NCBI GenBank assembly: GCA_003451595.1
Contig: DMDA01000119.1
Span: 1-14,877, forward strand
Direction: 5' to 3'
DNA length: 14,877 nt
DNA from: Chloroflexota bacterium
GTDB taxonomy: Bacteria; Chloroflexota; Anaerolineae; Caldilineales; Caldilineaceae
Each line of letters begins with the position of its first letter. Positions within the stretch are counted from its first letter, which is position 1. Positions 7,800 through 14,739 of the stretch are shown here, in pieces. Made by a program: the position numbers and the translations under genes. The notes under the pieces were generated by a model, which was given only the letters and a program-made list of their open reading frames with translations, did no database searches and was not told the origin of the DNA.

Positions 7800-7846
7800 G
7801 GTTCCTCCATAACTTTTGTGCTCCGTGTGCAACCTGCACGCTTTCC

Positions 7847-7892
7847 ATTTCACAGGAAAATCGGCGATAGCAACAGCAACAAAGTGTTACAG
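7847..7892 (-). promoter_or_regulatory. Shared upstream block of the duplicated-domain gene
   Basis: This is the second copy of the block found before the SBBP gene. The 21-bp core (7892-7872, minus strand) begins CTGTAACACT and ends TTGTTGCTGTT. Eleven nucleotides later comes TTTTC-N4-GAAAT (7860-7847). Ungapped alignment of the two 46-bp blocks gives 33 identical positions, with the differences concentrated in the 11-nt spacer. The block ends 47 nt before the start codon and begins 20 nt past the histidine kinase stop, so this gene probably has its own regulated promoter. Confidence 0.6.
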
Positions 7893-7911
7893 ATGACCAT
7901 GACAAAATGAG

Positions 7912-9432
7912 CTATACTGCAGGTGAGGCGCCTCTATTGACCGGCAGCGTGAACCAAAAACGGCTGCCTTGACCAACTGTACTGGTGACGCCGACTGCAC
8001 CGCCATGCGCTTCGACAATTTCTTTGACGATTGCCAACCCCAACCCCGCCCCGTTGCGGTTCGTGCGGGCGCGGTCGGCGCGGTAGAAACGCTCCCAGAT
8101 GCGTTCCAAGTCAGCGGGTGGGATGCCAGCACCAGCGTCGGTGACGGTGAATTGCACTTGGGCGCCGCCCGCTGCACTTGTCACTGCCAGGGTGACGGCG
8201 CCGCCGGCTGGTGTATATTGCAACGCGTTGTCGAGTAAATTGGCTAAGGCGCGGCGCAGGCGCGCAGCATCGGCGACGATCATGCCTGCGTTGGGCGACG
8301 GCGTCCAGATCAGCTTTACGCCAGAGACCTCGTAGCTTGGGGCGAAGCTCTCTGCTACTTCAGCGCCGATTTCGTTTGGATCAAGGCGCTGGAGGTGAAG
8401 TTGGAGATGTCCGTTTTCCAGTCGCGCCAGGTCGATCACCTCTTCGACCAGGTTGGTCAGCCGCTGCGCCTCCTGGCTGATGATGAGCGCCGCACGCTGT
8501 TGCATCTCAGGATTGGCGGCGGTGCCATCGAGCAGCGCCTGGCTAAAGCCCTGAATGCTGGTGAGCGGCGTCTTAAGATCATGGCTGACGTTGGCGATGA
8601 AGTCGCGCTGCGCCTGTTGGCTCTGTTGCACCCGGTCAGCCATCTGATTGAAACTGGTGGCCAGCGCATGCACTTCGTTCAGCGAAACATGCGATGTATC
8701 GACGCGAAAGGCAAGATTGCCTTCCGCCAATGCCTGCGTGCCTTCCATCAGTGGCGCCAGGCTATGCGTGACGGCGCTGGCAGTCCAGCGGCTCAACAGG
8801 AAGATGGCGAGCGCCAACGTCAGCAGCCCGCTGATCAACACACCGCGCGGCAGTTCCACAATCGCTTCCCACATACTGCGCAATAGACCAGGCTGCGGCT
8901 TGAGCACCACCATCTCCAACGAGCCATCGTGGAGCGGTAGTAGCATGGTAGCGACATAATACCAATCTTCATTTTCTAGCTTGACGGCGCCACGCGTGGC
9001 TTCGTTCATCATGGGCATCATGGCGCCGGGTCGCATCCGGCGTGGAGAAAAGTTGAATTCACGTCGTGGGCCTGGCGCCCAGGTGGCATCCACCAGACGC
9101 CCCTCGGTGTCGAAGATAATCGTAGCATCTGGTTGCGTCACGAGCAGGATGCGGGCATTTTGTGCGTCCGCCTGGCTGCGCAGGTAATCCAGGAAACGGG
9201 TCGTAGCGTCGCTGTTCTCTTTGGTCAGCGCCTCGGCAAAGTTGCTGCGCGCCAGCGTGATGGTAGGCTGCAACCATTCGGTCATCCGTTGCACCATGTT
9301 TTCCAGCCGCAACGGCGCCTGCAAGATCAACAGGATTGTCGCCGCGACCATCAGCACGGCGACAGCCACCACCATGTGCGTCAAGATCAGACGCGTCTGA
9401 AGCTGGTTCAAAAAGCGGCGAAAGCTGGTCAT
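7912..9432 (-). CDS. Sensor histidine kinase (HAMP, HisKA, HATPase_c)
   Basis: This 506-residue membrane kinase pairs with the regulator encoded immediately upstream, 13 nt away. The first membrane helix is about 15-37, an extracytoplasmic sensor region about 40-195, and the second helix about 197-214. A HAMP linker follows (about 216-270). The dimerisation and phosphoacceptor domain has H284 in NVSHDLKTPLTSIQGF. The ATPase domain shows LANLLDNALQYTP (N402), DAGAGIP (432-438), ERFYRADRAR and GAGLGLAIVKE (461-471). The layout matches PhoR/ResE-type kinases. The sensor domain has no recognised ligand fold, but carries five methionines between 133 and 142. ATG 9432 follows GGAG at a good distance. 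The signal sensed is unknown. Confidence 0.95.
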   Translation of the reverse strand: MTSFRRFLNQLQTRLILTHMVVAVAVLMVAATILLILQAPLRLENMVQRMTEWLQPTITLARSNFAEALTKENSDATTRFLDYLRSQADAQNARILLVTQPDATIIFDTEGRLVDATWAPGPRREFNFSPRRMRPGAMMPMMNEATRGAVKLENEDWYYVATMLLPLHDGSLEMVVLKPQPGLLRSMWEAIVELPRGVLISGLLTLALAIFLLSRWTASAVTHSLAPLMEGTQALAEGNLAFRVDTSHVSLNEVHALATSFNQMADRVQQSQQAQRDFIANVSHDLKTPLTSIQGFSQALLDGTAANPEMQQRAALIISQEAQRLTNLVEEVIDLARLENGHLQLHLQRLDPNEIGAEVAESFAPSYEVSGVKLIWTPSPNAGMIVADAARLRRALANLLDNALQYTPAGGAVTLAVTSAAGGAQVQFTVTDAGAGIPPADLERIWERFYRADRARTNRNGAGLGLAIVKEIVEAHGGAVGVTSTVGQGSRFWFTLPVNRGASPAV

Positions 9433-9445
9433 AGAGCGCTCCGGC

Positions 9446-10156
9446 TCAACGTGAGGGCTGCGCAGCGGTTGATGGCGGGCCGACCAGCTTATAGCCGATG
9501 CCCCATACGGTTTCTAGCGCCACATTGCTGTTGCGTAGCTCGCGCCGTAAGGCCGCCACATGCACATCAACCGTGCGCGTCTCGCCGGCAAAATCGTAGC
9601 CCCACACCTGGTTGAGCAGCCGCTCACGGCTCAGTACGATGCCGGCGTTCTCCATCAGATGTTGCAGGAGGTCAAACTCTTTGGCGCGCAGATTCACCGG
9701 CGTCGCGCCAACGTGTACAGTGCGTCGGGCAGGATCCAGCGTCACGTCCCCCAACGTCAGCGGCGCTGCGGCGGCAGTCTCCGCCGCAGGGTTGGTGCGA
9801 CGCAAGACCGCGCGTACACGCGCCACCAACTCGCGCGGATTGTAAGGTTTGGTGACATAATCATCGGCGCCGAGTTCAAGGCCGAGAATCCGATCGATAT
9901 CCTCGGTGCGCGCTGTGAGCATGATGATCGGCGTCTGGCTCTCCTGGCGAATTGCGCGGCAGACTCCCCAACCGTCAAGCCCCGGCAACATCAGGTCCAG
10001 TACGATCAGATCGGGATGATCGCTGCGAAAACGCTCCAGCGCCTCTTGGCCAGTGCGCGCCGTGAGAACGCGATAGCCAGCCCCTTCCAGGTAGAGGCGG
10101 TTCAGCTCCACGATATTCGGTTCGTCGTCAACAATCAGAATCGTTGCTTCCATCAC
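9446..10156 (-). CDS. OmpR/PhoB-family response regulator, partner of the adjacent kinase
   Basis: This 236-residue regulator has a receiver domain (about 5-120) with the acidic pair D10-D11, phospho-acceptor D54 in IVLDLMLPGLDG, T81 and K103 in TKPY. An Ala-rich linker follows (122-132), then a winged helix (about 134-230) with LRAKEFDLLQHLM and VWGIGYKL. It heads an operon with the kinase and is divergent from nrfHA. The start is either GTG 10156 or ATG 10153; a GAG lies six bases before the GTG, so that is used here, but the difference is one residue. Phased TGTAA boxes and a 10-bp inverted repeat just upstream suggest autoregulation, as is common in this family. Confidence 0.95.
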   Translation of the reverse strand: MMEATILIVDDEPNIVELNRLYLEGAGYRVLTARTGQEALERFRSDHPDLIVLDLMLPGLDGWGVCRAIRQESQTPIIMLTARTEDIDRILGLELGADDYVTKPYNPRELVARVRAVLRRTNPAAETAAAAPLTLGDVTLDPARRTVHVGATPVNLRAKEFDLLQHLMENAGIVLSRERLLNQVWGYDFAGETRTVDVHVAALRRELRNSNVALETVWGIGYKLVGPPSTAAQPSR

Positions 10157-10165
10157 GCTGTGCTC

Positions 10166-10231
10166 GCTTACACTTCAGTTTCCCATGCAGATGTTAGCGA
10201 AAAGCGGTGCATCTGTAAAACAAGTGTAAGC
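10166..10231. repeat. Nested inverted repeat upstream of the response regulator
   Basis: GCTTACACTT (10166-10175) is the exact reverse complement of AAGTGTAAGC (10222-10231). Inside it CAGATG (10188-10193) pairs with CATCTG (10210-10215). The structure begins only ten bases before the regulator's start, so it could be an operator or a folded leader in the mRNA. Confidence 0.6.
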
Positions 10232-10257
10232 TATCAGCAGGCGTCGGGCAGATTGCT

Positions 10258-10273
10258 TGTGATTTTTGTCACA
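10258..10273. promoter_or_regulatory. CRP/FNR-family binding-site palindrome
   Basis: TGTGA-TTTTTG-TCACA is a perfect match to the TGTGA-N6-TCACA consensus known for CRP. Its centre is about 84 bp upstream of the start site expected from the candidate nrfH promoter, a position usable by an activator. Alternatively it may act on the divergent two-component operon. The regulator gene is not in this window. Confidence 0.6.
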
Positions 10274-10344
10274 TTTGCAACCTGGCGTTGCTGTTAGACT
10301 GGGCGAAGATGGATTAGCATACAGCGCATCAATCTGTTAAAATT

Positions 10345-10358
10345 GTAATTGCTATTAC
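10345..10358. promoter_or_regulatory. GTA-N8-TAC palindrome before nrfH
   Basis: GTAAT-TGCT-ATTAC is a perfect 5-bp-arm palindrome that fits the GTA-N8-TAC form used by the CRP-family nitrogen regulator NtcA of cyanobacteria. It begins two bases past the candidate -10. Whether this lineage has an NtcA-like protein cannot be told here; the match may only mark a generic dimeric operator. Confidence 0.35.
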
Positions 10359-10411
10359 TAAACAGTGTAACTCCCATTGGGCTGAATGTTCGTTTGTAAA
10401 GGAGCATAGAC

Positions 10412-10897
10412 ATGAGCGTCGACACCAAGTTGGTGGATCGTGGCCGTTACTGGTTGGTGGGATTGGCGCTGATCCTGGGCGTACTAGTGGGTTTGAGTGC
10501 TTTTACTTTTGTCTATGCTGAAGGATTTTCCTACTTTTCGGATGATCCCAATGCCTGCGTGAACTGCCATATCATGCGTGACCAGTTTGATGGGTGGAAT
10601 CATTCCTCGCACAAAGCAGTTGCCACCTGCAATAGCTGTCACACGCCACACACTTTCCCTGATAAGTGGATCGTCAAAGGCGTCAACGGTTTCAATCACA
10701 GCCTGGCATTCACGTTGGGCACTTACCCCGAACACCTGCATATTCGCAAGTTCAACGCCAGAATTGCAGAGCAGAATTGCGTTGAATGTCACGAGACGGC
10801 CCTGAGCAACGTGGCGCACATCGTCTCCACGGAGCCATTGCAATGTGTGCGCTGTCACGGCAATGTCGGGCACGACACTGTGGCGCATGGACCGTGA
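10412..10897 (+). CDS. nrfH: Tetraheme cytochrome c quinol dehydrogenase NrfH
   Basis: NrfH oxidises menaquinol at the membrane and passes electrons to NrfA. The 161-residue protein has a single N-terminal membrane anchor (about 13-35) and four CxxCH heme-binding motifs: C49-H53, C73-H77, C123-H127 and C145-H149. The first reads CVNCHIM, matching the CxxCHxM pattern in which Met (here M55) rather than a distal His ligates heme 1 in NrfH structures. Length and motif spacing are those of the NapC/NirT/NrfH family. nrfA follows 68 nt downstream on the same strand and the pair is surely co-transcribed. AAAGGAG precedes ATG 10412 at seven bases. Family membership is certain; the NrfH assignment rests on the neighbour and on the heme-1 motif. 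Confidence 0.95.
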   Translation: MSVDTKLVDRGRYWLVGLALILGVLVGLSAFTFVYAEGFSYFSDDPNACVNCHIMRDQFDGWNHSSHKAVATCNSCHTPHTFPDKWIVKGVNGFNHSLAFTLGTYPEHLHIRKFNARIAEQNCVECHETALSNVAHIVSTEPLQCVRCHGNVGHDTVAHGP

Positions 10898-10965
10898 CCG
10901 TGCAACGCCATCATTTTTGAGATAGACTTGGCGCTTACTACAACCATATCATTCAGGAAGGGATT

Positions 10966-12321
10966 ATGAGCGAGCAAACCTCAAGACCAGCAAAGAATCG
11001 TGTGTGGCTCTATATCGGGCTGTTCGTTGTGGCGGCGGTGGCGACGGTTGTCGTAGCAGCCATGTTGATGAACATTCAGGGAAAAAAGAATGAGGCGGTC
11101 CAGCAACCGCTCAAAGTTGTGGAGATTGCCCCTGATGAGCTTGACCCAGCGGTGTGGGGGCTAAATTTTCCGGTGCAGTACGACTCTTTCAAGAAGACTG
11201 CTGAAAACTATGGCCCAACGACTTATGGGGGGTCCGAGCCGTATAGCAAGCTTGAACGCTATCCAGCCATGACGCGCATTTGGGCGGGGTATGCGTTCAG
11301 CAAAGATCACAACGAAGATCGGGGTCATGCCTACGCGTTGCAAGATCAGTTGGACACCGAACGGGTCAAGATCGTTGAGCAGCCGGGAGCATGCGCCAAC
11401 TGCCATGCAGCGGAGACGCCGCAATTGATTGCCGAGATGGGGTGGGAGACGTTCAACCACACACCCTATAATGAGCTGAAACAGAACCTGCATCTTGGCT
11501 CCTCTTGCGCTGATTGCCATGATCCAGACACGATGGCGCTGCGCATCACCCGACCTGCATTTGTGAACGCGATGGCGAAGCGTGGCGTCGATGTGACGCA
11601 GGCCACGCGTCAGGAGATGCGCACCTACGTCTGCGCACAGTGTCACGTCGAATATTACTTCCAGGGCGAGAACAAGCTCTTGACCTTTCCGTGGGAGAAG
11701 GGGCTCGCCATAGAGAATATCGAACAATATTACAACGAGGCCGGTTTCAAGGATTGGGTGCACAAAGAAACTGGCGCGCCGATGCTCAAGATGCAGCATC
11801 CCGAGTTCGAGCTTTTCTCGACGGGTCTGCACGCCCAATCTGGCGTCGCCTGCGCCGACTGCCACATGCCTTACGTGCGTGAGGGCAGCGTCAAAGTCTC
11901 CGACCATTGGCTGCGCAGCCCAAAGGTCAATGTTGCGACGGCTTGTCAGACCTGTCACAAGTTTTCGGAAGAAGAGCTGACCAAACGCATCGAGACGATC
12001 CAGGATCGTACAGCCCAGCTCCTGCGCAGTAGTGAGGAGGCGCTGCTTGCCGCTATCGACGCCATCGTTGCGGCGCGTGAGGCAGGCGCGACGGATGAGG
12101 AACTGGCGGCGGCGCTGCAACTGCATCGCGCCGCATCGATGCGCTGGGACTTCATTTCGTCGGAGAACAGCACTGGCTTCCACAGCCCGCAGGAGTCGGC
12201 GCGGGTGTTGGCAGACTCAATCAACCTGGCGCGTCAGGCGGAGCTAGAGGCAGTCAAAGTATTGGCAGCCAAACAGAGATCGGAGGCGATGGGCGCTCTA
12301 CACCTTGTGAGCAATCCGTAA
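10966..12321 (+). CDS. nrfA: Pentaheme ammonia-forming nitrite reductase NrfA (heme-1 CxxCH variant)
   Basis: NrfA reduces nitrite to ammonium with six electrons. Five heme motifs are seen: CANCH (143-147), CADCH (181-185), CAQCH (223-227), CADCH (296-300) and CQTCH (327-331). The first is at the active-site heme, where most NrfA proteins have CxxCK, so the proximal ligand here should be His. Other catalytic positions are kept: an Arg before heme 1 (R133), CHVEYYF (226-232), H289 in STGLH, and the calcium site residues E229-Y230 and K275/Q277 in MLKMQHPE. A hydrophobic segment (about 12-36) lacks a clear cleavage site, so the enzyme may remain anchored beside NrfH. The 451-residue length is usual. 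AGGAAGG precedes ATG 10966. A terminator ends the operon. Confidence 0.96.
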   Translation: MSEQTSRPAKNRVWLYIGLFVVAAVATVVVAAMLMNIQGKKNEAVQQPLKVVEIAPDELDPAVWGLNFPVQYDSFKKTAENYGPTTYGGSEPYSKLERYPAMTRIWAGYAFSKDHNEDRGHAYALQDQLDTERVKIVEQPGACANCHAAETPQLIAEMGWETFNHTPYNELKQNLHLGSSCADCHDPDTMALRITRPAFVNAMAKRGVDVTQATRQEMRTYVCAQCHVEYYFQGENKLLTFPWEKGLAIENIEQYYNEAGFKDWVHKETGAPMLKMQHPEFELFSTGLHAQSGVACADCHMPYVREGSVKVSDHWLRSPKVNVATACQTCHKFSEEELTKRIETIQDRTAQLLRSSEEALLAAIDAIVAAREAGATDEELAAALQLHRAASMRWDFISSENSTGFHSPQESARVLADSINLARQAELEAVKVLAAKQRSEAMGALHLVSNP

Positions 12322-12366
12322 CCGTGTGAACGCCGCAGAACGTTCCTCTTGTGCGTGTGGTCATCA

Positions 12367-12398
12367 GACGCCGGACACCTCCGTCCGGCGTCCTTTTT
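12367..12398 (+). terminator. Rho-independent terminator after nrfA
   Basis: GACGCCGGAC (12367-12376) and GTCCGGCGTC (12383-12392) form a perfect 10-bp stem around a 6-nt loop, followed by CTTTTT. It lies 45 nt past the nrfA stop and separates nrfHA from the FNT gene. Confidence 0.95.
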
Positions 12399-12417
12399 GA
12401 TGCCGTTTGCTCCGTTT

Positions 12418-12433
12418 GTGGTAAGCTAACCAC
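12418..12433. promoter_or_regulatory. Candidate operator palindrome before the FNT gene
   Basis: GTGGTAAGCTAACCAC is palindromic at all but one pair of symmetric positions, and lies 36 nt before the FNT start codon. GTTTG (12414-12418) and CAAAC (12440-12444) also form a flanking pair. The gene has no clear Shine-Dalgarno, so its promoter and leader are short. The binding factor is unknown. Confidence 0.4.
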
Positions 12434-12469
12434 TACGAGCAAACTCCAGCCGTAATCAGAGCATTCATC

Positions 12470-13366
12470 ATGGTAAACGAACTTAATATCGACGCATTGT
12501 TGCCGGCGGATATGGCGGCGAAGGCCGAGACGATCGGCGTCAAGAAGGCGAATCTCGATCTAGCCAGCATGTTTGCGCTGGCGGTGCTGGCAGGCGCATT
12601 TATCGCGCTCGGTGCGATCTTTGCTTCGACGGTCAGCGCCGGCGCCTTTGTCGTGGCGATGACGGACGGCGCGACCGCCACCGTAAGTTGGCCGACCGGC
12701 TTGCAGCGATTGCTGAGCGGGATAGTTTTCAGCCTGGGGCTGATCCTGGTCGTTGTGGGAGGCGCTGAGCTGTTTACCGGCAATATCTTGATTGTGATGG
12801 CGTGGGCAAATGGCAAGGTGCGCACGCGGCTGCTGGGACTGAACTGGTTGGTGGTCTACACAGGTAACTTCGTCGGCGCCGTGGCAACCGCAGTGTTGAT
12901 GCTCTGGACGCGTCAGTACGAGTTCAGCGGCGGCCAGGTGGGTCTACAGGCGTTGACGATTGCCAACACCAAGTCCGGGCTGGAATTCTGGCAGGCAGTG
13001 GCATTAGGCATTCTCTGCAACGCACTCGTCTGTCTGGCAGTGTGGCTCACCTACAGCGCGCGCTCCACGACCGACAAGATCATGGCGATTGTGCCGCCTA
13101 TCACGGCTTTCGTGACTGCCGGCTTTGAGCACAGCGTTGCCAACATGTATTTCATCCCTATGGCGATGCTGATCAAGGCCACTGCGCCCCCCACCTTCTG
13201 GGAGGCGATCCACAAGACCCCCGCTGATTTCGCCAACCTGACGTGGACAAATTTCTTCGTGCGCAACCTGATCCCCGTCACCATCGGCAACATCATCGGC
13301 GGCGCGGTGCTGGTGGGGGCGGCGTACTGGTTCATCTATTTGCGCAAGCGCCCTTGGGCCGGTTAA
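12470..13366 (+). CDS. Formate/nitrite transporter (FNT family) channel
   Basis: FNT proteins are pentameric channels for formate, nitrite or related monovalent anions. This 298-residue protein has six predicted membrane segments (about 34-53, 80-98, 124-147, 172-194, 205-233 and 263-290). It shows the FNT signatures GGAELFTGNILIV (97-109), GILCNALVCLAVW (180-192) and AGFEHSVANMYFIP, whose H221 is the central pore histidine of the family. The position after nrfHA favours nitrite as substrate, but formate cannot be excluded: NrfA works outside the membrane, so nitrite import would not be needed for it, and formate export or nitrite detoxification are possible. An intrinsic terminator upstream means it has its own promoter. 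The start is fixed only by the reading frame and family length. Confidence 0.93.
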   Translation: MVNELNIDALLPADMAAKAETIGVKKANLDLASMFALAVLAGAFIALGAIFASTVSAGAFVVAMTDGATATVSWPTGLQRLLSGIVFSLGLILVVVGGAELFTGNILIVMAWANGKVRTRLLGLNWLVVYTGNFVGAVATAVLMLWTRQYEFSGGQVGLQALTIANTKSGLEFWQAVALGILCNALVCLAVWLTYSARSTTDKIMAIVPPITAFVTAGFEHSVANMYFIPMAMLIKATAPPTFWEAIHKTPADFANLTWTNFFVRNLIPVTIGNIIGGAVLVGAAYWFIYLRKRPWAG

Positions 13367-13505
13367 GACCATGCGTCTTGGAGATAACGGCCTCTGTTGC
13401 TCCTCTGGCATACTCTGCTTAGATTTGACATAATATTGATTTGGCGAAGATAGAATGTACCCGACGACCAGGCGCCGGCGTCTCTCGGAAGGTGTAATCG
13501 GGAAC

Positions 13506-13666
<161 letters not shown>

Positions 13667-13670
13667 CCGG

Positions 13671-13705
13671 TGGGAAGACCGGGCATCAAGCCCGGTAATT
13701 TCCCA
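13671..13705 (-). other. Hairpin between tRNA-Ser and SRP RNA
   Basis: ACCGGGC (13678-13684) pairs with GCCCGGT (13690-13696), extended by TGGGAA (13671-13676) with TTCCCA (13700-13705) across a small bulge. It begins two bases after the tRNA CCA. There is no T-run, so it may be a processing signal or attenuator between the two RNAs rather than a terminator. Confidence 0.5.
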
Positions 13706-13798
<93 letters not shown>

Positions 13799-13905
13799 GC
13801 CCAAGAGTATACCAGGGTGCACCACAATCGAGCAAGTTGGCGGGGGCGAAAAGGGTTTGCCATGCTGTTTTCCGCTGAATCTGCACACAGCATCCAACAG
13901 GCGCG

Positions 13906-14739
13906 CTACTTCCGAAAGTAGTTGTTCACGGCTTCCACCAAACCGGCAATCGTGTGCTTTTCGGGCACCAGCGATACATGGAAGCCGTAATCGCGCGCCG
14001 CCGCCGCCGTCAATGGGCCGATGCACGCAATGCACACATCGTCAAGCATGGCTTTGGCGCCGCCTTCGTACTCCAGGCGCTTGACGAAGTAGCGCACTGC
14101 GGTTGGGAAGGTGAAGGTGATCACGTCGATCTTGCCTTCCCATAGCATCACGGGGACAGGATCGCCGCCCTTGCCGATCACAGTGCGGTAGGCGTTGACC
14201 GCCGTCACCTCGGCGCCAGTGTCGCGCAGACAGCGGGCCAGCCCTACGCGCGTCGTTGCGGACAAGGGCAGCAGCACGCGGTCGCCTGGCTTCAGATGGA
14301 GTTCCTGCGCCACATATTCCGGTGTGTAGATTTCGGGAGAGAAGGCTGAATCCAGCCCGAGGAATTCTTGGGTGTAGATCTCGGTCATGCAGCCGATCGT
14401 CGCCACCCGGAGTCGGCGCGGAATCTGGTTCGGGTCGATGCCGATGGCGCGCATGGCGTCACCGACAACCCAGGCCGTATCGGCATCGTTGAGCACCAGC
14501 CAGTCGTACTTGCCGGCTGCCGCCTCGCGTAGCGCATTCTCTAGGTCGCTATCCTCAAAGGGAATGATCTGAATGCTGGGGTAGAAGTAAACCTCTGCGC
14601 CCATGGCGGTGAAGAGATCGGCCTGATCTTGCGCCTGCTCCTTGTCGTGGGTGATGGCAATGCGCACGCCGCTCAGGAACGATGCGCCAGTCACTGCTGC
14701 TGATGGTGTAGCTGCTGGTGATGTAGTGGAATTGCTCAT
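13906..14739 (-). CDS. hemD: Uroporphyrinogen-III synthase
   Basis: HemD closes and inverts ring D of hydroxymethylbilane to give uroporphyrinogen III, the branch point to heme, siroheme and cobalamin. The 277-residue cytoplasmic protein has two alternating alpha/beta halves. Family-like segments are VRIAITHDKEQA (25-36), VNAYRTV (181-187), VITFTFPTAVRYF (206-218) and CIGPLTAAAARDYGF (239-253), with a final TIAGLVEAV helix. The first 22 residues are a Ser/Thr/Ala-rich extension not needed for the fold; a later start is possible, but AGGA seven bases before ATG 14739 supports this one. hemC and other heme genes are not seen but may lie beyond the window. Neighbouring nrfHA creates a high heme demand, though a regulatory link is inference. 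The family is highly sequence-variable. Confidence 0.88.
   Translation of the reverse strand: MSNSTTSPAATPSAAVTGASFLSGVRIAITHDKEQAQDQADLFTAMGAEVYFYPSIQIIPFEDSDLENALREAAAGKYDWLVLNDADTAWVVGDAMRAIGIDPNQIPRRLRVATIGCMTEIYTQEFLGLDSAFSPEIYTPEYVAQELHLKPGDRVLLPLSATTRVGLARCLRDTGAEVTAVNAYRTVIGKGGDPVPVMLWEGKIDVITFTFPTAVRYFVKRLEYEGGAKAMLDDVCIACIGPLTAAAARDYGFHVSLVPEKHTIAGLVEAVNNYFRK

Larger units (their letters stand above)
10157..10411. promoter_or_regulatory. Divergent control region, two-component operon / nrfHA
   Basis: These 255 bp serve both operons. Left to right they hold the inverted repeat 10166-10231, a CRP-type palindrome (10258-10273), a candidate nrfH promoter (TTAGCA 10314-10319, 18-bp spacer, TAAAAT 10338-10343) and a GTA-N8-TAC palindrome (10345-10358). 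TGTAA boxes occur at 10214 and 10225 (11 bp apart) and at 10344 and 10366 (22 bp apart). Eleven-bp phasing is characteristic of OmpR/PhoB-family sites. The nrfH start has a strong AAAGGAG seven bases upstream. Which regulators actually bind is not known. Confidence 0.6.

Noticed and set aside
9560..10297. 245-residue plus-strand frame opposite the response regulator
   Set aside because: Covers the regulator's coding strand in antisense and runs through the promoter region; no domain recognised.
11161..12183. 340-residue open frame antisense to nrfA
   Set aside because: It lies wholly inside nrfA on the other strand, and its sequence looks like the shadow of a GC-rich gene; NrfA is unambiguous.
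13425..13456. TTGACA and TAGAAT downstream of the FNT gene as a promoter
   Set aside because: The spacer is 20 bp, too long for a standard promoter, and no plus-strand gene follows.
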